A DNA stretch of 7,141 nucleotides from JBBIRM01 sp964517975 (lineage in GTDB: Bacteria > Desulfobacterota > BSN033 > UBA1163), in assembly GCA_964517975.1 (NCBI GenBank), contig CAZFDM010000093.1, positions 1 through 7,141 of the forward strand. Direction: 5' to 3'. Positions 1-5,473 of this stretch are shown piece after piece. Position numbers and translations under genes: made by a program. Position 1 is the first letter of the stretch; each line of letters begins with the position of its first letter. A model generated the notes under the pieces. The model saw nothing but the letters and a program-made list of their open reading frames with translations. It did not search any database and was not told the DNA's origin.

Positions 1-1
1 G

Positions 2-748
2 GAGGATTTTGCCTCAGGATTTCACACCATCCTGAAATTACTAAAAGGTAAAAAGCCTCTTCTCATCAAGGGGCAAATCACCGGACCGATCACCTTGGGA
101 TTAGGTCTTCTGGACGAAAAGAAGATTCCCATCCTTTATGACCCCAATCTAAAGGAGATGATGCTTAAGGTCCTGGGGCAGAAGGCCAGATGGCAGGAAA
201 AGGAGTTTCAAAGGATCGTTCCAGAGGCGAGCACGCTCATCTTCTTTGACGAACCATTGCTAAGTAGTTATGGTTCGATTAGCATGAACCTTAGTAAAGA
301 GGAGATTATCGATTGTCTTGAAACAGTTCTTTCCTTTCTTAAAGGTCTCTCAGGGATTCATATCTGTGGCGCAACGGACTGGTCTATTGCCATGGAGAGT
401 GCAATCCATGTCATTCATTTTGATGCCTATCACTATTTTCCCAATATGCTGGTTTATGCGCCTGAATTAAAGAGATTCCTTCAACGGGGAGGGATATTGG
501 GTTGGGGAATTGTCCCTTCGGAGGAAGATTCACTGAGAGTGGAGACGACCTTAACCTTAATGACTACTCTGGAAGAGAAGATTGATCTTTTGACCAAAGA
601 GGGAATTCCCAGAGAGACCATTCTAAAAAACTCCCTGATCTCACAAAGCTGTGGCCTCGCCTCTATCTCGGTGGATTTGGCTGAAAAGGCCTTAAGGCTC
701 ACTCGAGAACTATCTCTTGAAATGAAGAAGAAATGGGGCAGATCATAG
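2..748 (+). CDS. MetE/UroD-superfamily methyltransferase-like protein, 5'-truncated (C-terminal 248 residues)
   Basis: The frame is open from the left edge to the TAG at 746-748, so the start lies outside the window; the TTG at 95 is only an internal leucine codon. The fragment begins EDFASGFHTILK and contains KGQITGPITLGL (about residues 23-34), a segment typical of the cobalamin-independent methionine synthase C-domain / uroporphyrinogen decarboxylase-like TIM barrels. FDEPLLSS lies at about 82-89, HICGATDW at about 120-127, RGGILGWGIVP at about 162-172 and SCGLAS near the C-terminus. The His and Cys of HICG and the Cys of SCGL are arranged like the H-x-C...C zinc ligands of methyl-transferring members such as MtaA-type methylcobamide transferases. 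I infer a zinc-dependent cytosolic methyltransferase; the substrate cannot be told, and it need not be true methionine synthase. It converges on argC with a 5-bp gap. Family call is fairly sure, function is not. Confidence 0.75.
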   Translation, partial: EDFASGFHTILKLLKGKKPLLIKGQITGPITLGLGLLDEKKIPILYDPNLKEMMLKVLGQKARWQEKEFQRIVPEASTLIFFDEPLLSSYGSISMNLSKEEIIDCLETVLSFLKGLSGIHICGATDWSIAMESAIHVIHFDAYHYFPNMLVYAPELKRFLQRGGILGWGIVPSEEDSLRVETTLTLMTTLEEKIDLLTKEGIPRETILKNSLISQSCGLASISVDLAEKALRLTRELSLEMKKKWGRS

Positions 749-753
749 GAAGA

Positions 754-1794
754 TTAGGGAACGAGGGGAACTGCCTCAAGCCCCAGGGTCTCAGGATAGC
801 CCAGCATAATATTCATATTCTGAACTGCCTCTCCAGAAGCCCCCTTCACCAGATTATCAATGGCTGTCACAACGACCAACCGGCCATCTGCTTCGTTTAC
901 TGCGATTCCAATATCACAATGATTAGAGCCCCTGACCTCTTTTGTATTGGGAAGCCTCCCTTTGGGATGAATTCTTATAAAGGGCTCATTCTGATAGGCC
1001 TCTTGAAAAGTTTCGATGACCTCATTGAGGTTTAGTTTCTTGATGAGTTTTAAATAAATCGTTGTCAAAATCCCTCGGTCCATCGGAATGAGATGTGGGA
1101 CAAAGGTTACACAGACTTCTCTCCGAGCCAGCCAACTCAATTCCTGTTCGATCTCTGGGGTATGACGATGAGTAAAGACCTTGTAAGCCTTTACCCCCTC
1201 GTTCACCTCACAAAAGAGGGACTCTAAAACCACATCCCTTCCTGCGCCGCTGACTCCAGATTTGGAGTCTATCACAATCTCTGAAAGGTGGATCAACTCT
1301 TTCCCAATCAAGGGGATTAGACCTAACAATGCTCCTGTTGGGTAGCAGCCAGGATTTCCAACAATTTTTGCGTTTCGAATCTCTTCCCGATGGAGTTCTG
1401 GAAGACCATAGACCGATTCAACGATGAGATCTTTTGCAGTATGTTTTTGATACCACTTTTCGTAAAGACCAGCATCCTTGAACCGAAAGTCCGCACTGAG
1501 GTCAACCACCCTTTTCCCCTGCCAGTGAAAGAGTGGAACGATTTCCATGGCGGTCTTATGAGGGACAGCGGTAAAGATGAAATCCGCCTTTTTTGAAATT
1601 TGATCTACGTTAAGCTCCTCACATCTCAGAGGAAGATTCTTCATCAGGGAAGGAAAGACCTGATCAATCGGAATGCCAGCATACTTTTGTGACGTTAAGG
1701 CAGTCACCTCTACTTCCGGGTGACGAAGAAGGAGGCGAAGAAGTTCTAAACCCGTATAACCCGTTGCTCCAATTACGGCTACCTTTGTCTTCAT
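754..1794 (-). CDS. argC: N-acetyl-gamma-glutamyl-phosphate reductase
   Basis: This enzyme performs the third step of arginine (ornithine) synthesis: NADPH-dependent reduction of N-acetyl-glutamyl-5-phosphate to the semialdehyde, in the cytosol. The 346-residue protein has the usual length. An N-terminal Rossmann fold opens with VIGATGYTG (7-15). The catalytic cysteine is Cys150 in GNPGCYPT (146-153), followed by SKSGVSGAGR (177-186) and the HRHTPEIEQEL block (209-219) that carries the conserved active-site histidine. The C-terminal NAD-fold segment AIDNLVKGASGEAVQN (311-326) is intact. The ATG at 1792-1794 is preceded, 6 nt upstream, by a near-perfect Shine-Dalgarno AAGGAGGG (1801-1808), which fixes the start. 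It follows rpsI by 74 bp, but an intrinsic terminator fills most of that gap and no promoter fits after it. Expression therefore probably depends on read-through from the ribosomal operon or on a promoter inside rpsI. No other arg gene is in the window. Confidence 0.97.
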   Translation of the reverse strand: MKTKVAVIGATGYTGLELLRLLLRHPEVEVTALTSQKYAGIPIDQVFPSLMKNLPLRCEELNVDQISKKADFIFTAVPHKTAMEIVPLFHWQGKRVVDLSADFRFKDAGLYEKWYQKHTAKDLIVESVYGLPELHREEIRNAKIVGNPGCYPTGALLGLIPLIGKELIHLSEIVIDSKSGVSGAGRDVVLESLFCEVNEGVKAYKVFTHRHTPEIEQELSWLARREVCVTFVPHLIPMDRGILTTIYLKLIKKLNLNEVIETFQEAYQNEPFIRIHPKGRLPNTKEVRGSNHCDIGIAVNEADGRLVVVTAIDNLVKGASGEAVQNMNIMLGYPETLGLEAVPLVP

Positions 1795-1800
1795 AAAACT

Positions 1801-1808
1801 CCCTCCTT
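1801..1808 (-). promoter_or_regulatory. argC ribosome binding site
   Basis: On the minus strand AAGGAGGG stands 6 nt before the argC ATG. It begins only 2 nt after the T-run of the rpsI terminator. The overlapping hexamer AGGGAG (1799-1804) is complementary to CTCCCT made of the terminator's 3' arm and its first U, so the site could be partly masked in an alternative fold. Confidence 0.8.
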
Positions 1809-1810
1809 AT

Positions 1811-1836
1811 AAAAAAGGGAGGTACCATGACCTCCC
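1811..1836 (-). terminator. Intrinsic terminator after rpsI, immediately before argC
   Basis: Read on the minus strand, GGGAGGT (1836-1830), a 6-nt loop CATGGT and ACCTCCC (1823-1817) form a perfect 7-bp stem, followed directly by TTTTTT (1816-1811). This is a classic Rho-independent terminator for the rplM-rpsI transcript. It lies 32 bp after the rpsI stop. Because it ends 2 nt before the argC Shine-Dalgarno, it could also act as an attenuator for argC. On the plus strand no T-run of comparable quality follows the stem, so it is not expected to stop the convergent gene's transcript. Confidence 0.8.
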
Positions 1837-1868
1837 CTTTCCCAATCCGCCTCAATTGAGTCATGGAA

Positions 1869-2258
1869 TTATCGTTTGGAGTACTGGGGCCTCCTTCTGG
1901 CTCCTCTCCTCCCGTACTTCTTTCGTTCTTTAATCCTTGAATCCCTGGTTAAAAAACCAGCCTTCTTCAATGCCTCTTTGAAGTCCTCATTGTATTGGAG
2001 GAGGGCTTTTGCAATCCCATGTCGAATGGCCTCTGACTGGCCTGAAATCCCTCCACCCCGGACATTAGCCCTTACATTGAACTGATTTTGAGTTCCAGTG
2101 ACCTCAAAAGGCTGAAGGGCAATCATCTCACAAGTCTCCCTACCGAAATATTCCTTCAGAGACCTTTCGTTTACAACAAACTTACCCTCCCCAGGTTCAA
2201 GCCAAACCCTCGCAATGGCTGTCTTTCGTTTCCCGGTTGCATAAATCGGTTCTGCCAC
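1869..2258 (-). CDS. rpsI: 30S ribosomal protein S9 (uS9)
   Basis: S9 is a component of the small-subunit head; its C-terminal tail reaches the P-site tRNA. The 129-residue product has the family's usual length and all the hallmarks: YATGKRKTAIARVWL at 6-20, the S9 signature GGGISGQSEAIRHGIAKAL at 68-86, and a very basic tail ending QYSKR, whose terminal Lys-Arg is the conserved P-site contact. The start codon is GTG (2258-2256), giving MAEPIYATGKRK; a purine-rich AGAGGGA lies just upstream and overlaps the rplM stop region. Only 12 nt separate it from rplM, so the two are cotranscribed and probably translationally coupled. Transcription ends at the hairpin at 1811-1836. Nothing is unusual in the protein. 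Confidence 0.98.
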   Translation of the reverse strand: MAEPIYATGKRKTAIARVWLEPGEGKFVVNERSLKEYFGRETCEMIALQPFEVTGTQNQFNVRANVRGGGISGQSEAIRHGIAKALLQYNEDFKEALKKAGFLTRDSRIKERKKYGRRGARRRPQYSKR

Positions 2259-2270
2259 GATCGTCCCTCT

Positions 2271-2702
2271 CTATGATAAATTAATCATTTTAGGTCTCTG
2301 GGCCTCATGTGGATGAGTTGGACCTGCGTAGACCTTCAATTTCCGAAACATCTTCCGACCCAAACTGTTTTTAGGGAGCATCCCTTTGACCGCAATCCGA
2401 ATCAACTCGGTGGGTTTTTTGGCCATCAGTTTCTCAGCGGTGATCGATTTGATCCCACCTGGATAACCCGTATGGTGGTAGTAGATCTTATCCTTCATCT
2501 TCTTTCCGGTAAGCCGAACTTTCTCTGCATTGACAACGACGACAAAATCCCCTGTATCCAGATGGGGGGTATAAATGGGTTTGCCCTTTCCCCTTAAAAG
2601 GCTTGCCAACTTCGATGCCAGCCGACCCAAAACCTTCCCCTCTGCATTCACCAGGTACCACTGAGGTCTTAATTCTTCTTTTTTTGCCTGGTAGGTTTTC
2701 AT
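2271..2702 (-). CDS. rplM: 50S ribosomal protein L13 (uL13)
   Basis: L13 is an early-assembling 23S rRNA-binding protein of the large subunit. The 143 residues match the usual bacterial length of about 142-150. Diagnostic stretches are WYLVNAEGKVLGRLAS (15-30), GDFVVVVNAEKVRLTGKK (51-68), the YYHHTGYPGG block (74-83) and the family signature KGMLPKNSLGRKMFRKLKVY (106-125) followed by AGPTHPHEAQ. The ATG at 2700-2702 has AAGGGA (2709-2714) 6 nt upstream. It is the first gene of the rplM-rpsI pair, the order found in most bacteria, and a good sigma70-type promoter lies in the 57-bp gap to secF. The predicted 5' leader is only about 20 nt long, leaving little room for an L13 autoregulatory leader structure such as that of E. 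coli. Confidence 0.98.
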   Translation of the reverse strand: MKTYQAKKEELRPQWYLVNAEGKVLGRLASKLASLLRGKGKPIYTPHLDTGDFVVVVNAEKVRLTGKKMKDKIYYHHTGYPGGIKSITAEKLMAKKPTELIRIAVKGMLPKNSLGRKMFRKLKVYAGPTHPHEAQRPKMINLS

Positions 2703-2728
2703 GAACTATCCCTTTTTAAAATAATTTA

Positions 2729-2756
2729 ATTAATATATTTACCCATTCGATGTCAA
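2729..2756 (-). promoter_or_regulatory. Probable sigma70-type promoter of rplM-rpsI
   Basis: On the minus strand a perfect TTGACA -35 box occupies 2756-2751. After 16 nt comes ATTAAT (2734-2729), or after 15 nt TATTAA (2735-2730), each matching four of six -10 positions; the surroundings are strongly AT-rich. Transcription would start near 2722, about 20 nt before the rplM ATG. The -35 box sits 3 bp past the secF stop codon. No terminator is visible between secF and rplM, so read-through from secDF may add to this promoter. Confidence 0.65.
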
Positions 2757-2759
2757 TCC

Positions 2760-3677
2760 TTACTTTCTTCTCTTCCTTTTTTCCGTCACATGATGGTGCC
2801 AAAAAAGAACCACCGGACTTGCAATATAGACCGTAGAATAGGTTCCGGAAACTAATCCCACGATCAGGGTAAATGCAAAGTCATTGATGACAGGTCCACC
2901 AAAAAAGAAGAGAATCAACACAACCATCATCACTGTTCCAGAGGTAAGGATGGTCCTGCCAAGAGTCTCGTTCACACTAATATTAAAAATGGTTTCGAGG
3001 TTTTCCTTTCTCATTTTCTTTAGATTTTCCCTAACCCTATCAAAAATGACGATCGTATCATTGATGGAAAACCCGATGATGGTGAGGATCACGGCCAGCA
3101 CCGTTAAAGAATATTCCCTGTTCGTGATAGAGAGGGCGCCATAGGTCACAATGACATCGTGGATAAGAGCTGCAATCCCACCCAGACCATAGGAGACCTC
3201 ACGAAATCTCCATGCCACATAAATAAGCATACCAAGAAAGGAGAGGCCAACGGCCCACAGGGCCTTTCTTTTTAGGTCTTTTCCAACCTTTGGACCAACC
3301 ACCTCAACCCTTCGAATCTCCGGGGCCTTATCCTTGAATTGTTCTTGTAGAGAGAGTTGAATCTTCTTGGACATTGTCTCCAAGTCTTCTTGAGTCTTTT
3401 CAATCCGGATCAAAAATTCATTTTCACCGCCAAAGGCCTGGACCATAGCCTCCTTGGAGCCTATCTTCTCCATGGCCTCTCGAACTTCAGAGATAGGAGT
3501 CATCTTTGAAAATCTGATCTGGATGAGAATCCCACCGGCAAAGTCGACTCCATAGTTTAACCCTCCATGAAAGAGGATTGAACCAATGCTGAGAAGAATG
3601 GCGACCGCTGAAATCCAGGCGGTGTATTTCTTCTTTCCGATGAAGTCAAAACGGGTATCCGGTCTTATCAATTCCAT
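2760..3677 (-). CDS. secF: Protein translocase subunit SecF
   Basis: SecF pairs with SecD in the inner membrane and uses the proton gradient to pull secreted proteins out of the SecYEG channel on the outer side. The 305 residues match the standard length. Visible are TM1 at about 18-38, the conserved YGVDFAGGILIQIRF (42-56) opening the small periplasmic P1-like domain, the VEVVGPKVGKDL element (124-135) before TM2 at about 137-157, and four further helices at about 163-184, 189-210, 246-262 and 267-292. Signature motifs are HDVIVTYGALSI (173-184) and FSINDTIVIFDRVREN (203-218), carrying the family's conserved aspartates. The lysine/arginine-rich tail EKRKRRK is expected on the cytoplasmic side. 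The gene starts 20 nt after the secD stop with no recognisable Shine-Dalgarno, which suggests translation coupled to secD. The start ATG at 3675-3677 gives MELIRPDTRFDFIGKK, a normal SecF N-terminus. Confidence 0.97.
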   Translation of the reverse strand: MELIRPDTRFDFIGKKKYTAWISAVAILLSIGSILFHGGLNYGVDFAGGILIQIRFSKMTPISEVREAMEKIGSKEAMVQAFGGENEFLIRIEKTQEDLETMSKKIQLSLQEQFKDKAPEIRRVEVVGPKVGKDLKRKALWAVGLSFLGMLIYVAWRFREVSYGLGGIAALIHDVIVTYGALSITNREYSLTVLAVILTIIGFSINDTIVIFDRVRENLKKMRKENLETIFNISVNETLGRTILTSGTVMMVVLILFFFGGPVINDFAFTLIVGLVSGTYSTVYIASPVVLFWHHHVTEKRKRRK

Positions 3678-3697
3678 AGTAAGATGAAACTCGACTA

Positions 3698-5296
3698 TTA
3701 AATGCTCAGTTTCTTCACCCCCAATTTAAGGGTAAGAAAGTCAAAGACTAACCTGGTTACATAGACTGCTGTAAAAATGTTGGCCAATATCCCGATGCAT
3801 AAGGTCACTGCAAACCCCCTTACCGGACCCGTCCCAAACTGGTAAAGGAGGACCCCTGCTATTAATGTCGTGAGATTAGAATCAATGATCGTAATAAAGG
3901 CCCGATGATAACCTTGATCGATGGCTGCCCGAACGGTCTTCCCCCACCTCAACTCTTCTTTAATCCTCTCATGAATCAGAATGTTCGCATCAACAGCCAT
4001 TCCAATTGAGAGCACCAGCCCCGCAATGCCTGGGAGGGTAAGGGTGGCCCGGAAAATGGCAAGGGCTGCCAAGACCAATACGACATTAAGGATGAGTGCA
4101 ATATCTGCAATCATCCCAGAAACCCTGTAATAAAAAATCATAAAGGCTACAACCAGCACCGCACTGATCAGAATGGAGATGATTCCCCTTCGGATGGAGT
4201 CCTGACCCAGCGAGGGTCCCACCGTCCTTTCCTCGATGATCTTGACCGGTGCAGGCAATGCCCCGGCCCTCAGGACAATAGCCAAATCACTGGCCTCTTT
4301 CATATCGAACCGACCTGTAATCTGAGCCCTTCCCCCTGAAATCTTCTCCTGGATCACAGGAGCGGAATAGACATTGTTATCTAAAATGATGGCCAGTCTC
4401 TTCTTAACATTGGCCCCGGTAATCTGCTCAAATAGTTTAGCCCCAATGTCATCAAATTCCAATGCGACATAGGGCTCGTGAAATTGTGAGTCGAGGGCCA
4501 CACGAGCATCTTTTAAAACATCACCCGTCATCAAGGTTTTTTCTTTCAATAGATAAGGAATCTTTTTAACCCCGCCTGTCTTGGGGTCTACCACTCTCTG
4601 GTAAAGAATGATATCTCCTTCTGGGATGTTGCCTTTTAATGCCTCCTCAAGGTCTGCTTCATCATCCACCAGTTTGAATTCCAACAATGCGGTCTGACCG
4701 ATCAGTCTAACTGCCCTCTGAGGGTCTTTGATCCCAGGGAGTTGAACCAGGATACGATCCACACCTTGAAGTGTGATTTCTGGTTCTGACACACCGAACT
4801 GGTCGACCCGATTTCGAATGGTCTCCAAGGCCTGGTCAATGGCATTCTTCCTAATATGGTCTGCTTGCTTGCTATCCAATACAAGCCCTATCCTCCAGAT
4901 CCCTTTTTCGAGAGGGGTTGAGGAGAGTTCTTGTAACATCGGATACCGATCGCTGAGTATCTTTTCCCATCGAATCTTCTCCCCAGAAACCTCCATAATG
5001 ATCCGGTCTGTTTTTTCCCTTTCGATCTTTCCTACAGGAACTCCCTTATCTTTCAGATCGTCTTTTAGATTATTCTTTATCCTCTCGACATAACTCTCTA
5101 CTGCCTTTTCTGCCTCAACCTCGAGGACCAGATGCATTCCTCCCTGTAAATCAAGACCCAGGTGGATCTTTTCTGTGGGGATGACTTTATAATACCAGGT
5201 CGGTAGTTCCGTGGTTAAGGTAGGTAGAAAAAGGAGAATGGCAAAAACTGTAATCCCAGCGTAAAGGATAAATCTCAGATTCAAACTTCTAAGCAT
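3698..5296 (-). CDS. secD: Protein translocase subunit SecD
   Basis: SecD is the larger half of the proton-driven SecDF export motor. The 532-residue protein is a normal, unfused SecD. It starts with TM1 (about 8-26), then the conserved LGLDLQGGMHLVLEV (46-60) leading into a long periplasmic region. That region includes ETIRNRVDQFGVSEPEI (158-174), ILVQLPG (182-188) and the P1-head part with VALEFDDIGAKLFEQIT (277-293) and ILDNNVYSAPVI (304-315). The RAGALPAPVKIIEERTVGPS block (343-362) returns the chain to the membrane. Five helices follow from about 370, with GMAVDANILIHERIKEELR (432-450) holding the conserved aspartate-asparagine of the proton path. The ATG at 5294-5296 has AGGGG (5303-5307) 6 nt upstream. 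It ends in tandem stops, TAA then TAG. yajC, the usual partner gene before secD, is absent: the gene upstream is the acyl-CoA ligase. Confidence 0.98.
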   Translation of the reverse strand: MLRSLNLRFILYAGITVFAILLFLPTLTTELPTWYYKVIPTEKIHLGLDLQGGMHLVLEVEAEKAVESYVERIKNNLKDDLKDKGVPVGKIEREKTDRIIMEVSGEKIRWEKILSDRYPMLQELSSTPLEKGIWRIGLVLDSKQADHIRKNAIDQALETIRNRVDQFGVSEPEITLQGVDRILVQLPGIKDPQRAVRLIGQTALLEFKLVDDEADLEEALKGNIPEGDIILYQRVVDPKTGGVKKIPYLLKEKTLMTGDVLKDARVALDSQFHEPYVALEFDDIGAKLFEQITGANVKKRLAIILDNNVYSAPVIQEKISGGRAQITGRFDMKEASDLAIVLRAGALPAPVKIIEERTVGPSLGQDSIRRGIISILISAVLVVAFMIFYYRVSGMIADIALILNVVLVLAALAIFRATLTLPGIAGLVLSIGMAVDANILIHERIKEELRWGKTVRAAIDQGYHRAFITIIDSNLTTLIAGVLLYQFGTGPVRGFAVTLCIGILANIFTAVYVTRLVFDFLTLKLGVKKLSI

Positions 5297-5343
5297 CCTA
5301 TGCCCCTATTGACCAGTAACACAAAGCCCTTAACAAAACTAAA

Positions 5344-5367
5344 CCAAGGGGATTATTTCGCCCTTGG
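5344..5367 (-). terminator. Hairpin with U-rich tail in secD leader (terminator or attenuator)
   Basis: On the minus strand CCAAGGG (5367-5361), a 10-nt loop and CCCTTGG (5350-5344) form a perfect 7-bp stem, followed by TTTAGTTTTGTT. The tail is interrupted, so termination may be partial. It lies about 47 bp before the secD ATG. It could be a back-up terminator for the ligase transcript, or an attenuator if secDF starts from the candidate promoter at 5390-5417. The tail favours the minus strand only. Confidence 0.5.
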
Positions 5368-5389
5368 GATAAATATACATAGCCTATCG

Positions 5390-5417
5390 ATTATCATTTT
5401 GCAAGCGGAAATTACAA
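5390..5417 (-). promoter_or_regulatory. Candidate weak promoter for secD-secF
   Basis: On the minus strand TTGTAA (5417-5412, four of six -35 matches), 16 nt and GATAAT (5395-5390, five of six -10 matches) lie between the two hairpins. A second possibility is TTGCAA with TATGTA about 13 bp downstream. Transcription would start near 5383 and include the hairpin at 5344-5367. Matches of this quality arise by chance in AT-rich DNA; the position between a terminator and a gene is the main support. Confidence 0.35.
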
Positions 5418-5450
5418 GAAAACCCAAGTGGTTAAACCCCTTGGGTTTTC
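5418..5450 (-). terminator. Intrinsic terminator after the acyl-CoA ligase gene
   Basis: A perfect 11-bp inverted repeat, GAAAACCCAAG (5418-5428) and CTTGGGTTTTC (5440-5450), encloses an 11-nt loop. On the minus strand the 3' arm ends GGGTTTTC and is followed by TTGTAATTT, giving a U-rich release region that begins within the stem. It sits 23 bp after the ligase stop. The A/T-flanked symmetric stem could also work on the plus strand, but no plus-strand gene leads into it. Confidence 0.75.
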
Positions 5451-5473
5451 TCAGATCATCCTTCTTATGAGAA

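Larger units (their letters stand above)
5297..5473 (-). promoter_or_regulatory. secD leader / intergenic region with two related hairpins
   Basis: This 177-bp gap has no convincing gene. Read on the minus strand it holds, in order, the ligase terminator (5450-5418), a candidate promoter (5417-5390), a second hairpin with a U-rich tail (5367-5344) and the secD ribosome binding site (5307-5303). The 5' arm of the first hairpin contains CCAAGGGG (5444-5437), an exact complement of CCCCTTGG (5351-5344) in the 3' arm of the second, so the two could pair with each other if both are on one transcript. The only short open frames starting with ATG (for example 5397-5353, 14 codons plus stop) lack a ribosome binding site. 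Confidence 0.5.

Noticed and set aside
95..748. A 217-residue gene starting with TTG at 95
   Set aside because: The frame continues open to the left edge with conserved family sequence (KGQITGPIT), so 95 is inside a longer, truncated gene.
733..1035. 100-residue plus-strand open frame
   Set aside because: Antisense shadow of argC; no ribosome binding site and no recognisable protein features.
1851..1860. Perfect palindrome CTCAATTGAG after rpsI
   Set aside because: Only 5 bp per arm, no repeat elsewhere in the window and no link to a promoter; may be chance.
1664..1864. 66-residue minus-strand frame starting in the rpsI-argC gap, with a second ATG in the terminator loop and consecutive Arg codons (AGG AGG) over the argC ribosome binding site, resembling an arginine leader peptide
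   Set aside because: It runs far into argC out of frame, the first ATG has no ribosome binding site, the second has a purine-rich stretch too close to it, and the Arg codons are simply the Shine-Dalgarno read as codons.
2884..3144. 86-residue plus-strand frame, and similar frames at 2307-2597, 4773-5093 and 5696-5941
   Set aside because: All are antisense shadows within secF, rplM, secD and the ligase, without ribosome binding sites or family features.
5353..5397. 14-codon open frame (MIIDRLCIFIPRAK) before secD that would overlap the leader hairpin, like an arrest or leader peptide
   Set aside because: No ribosome binding site, no hydrophobic signal or arrest motif; length expected by chance.
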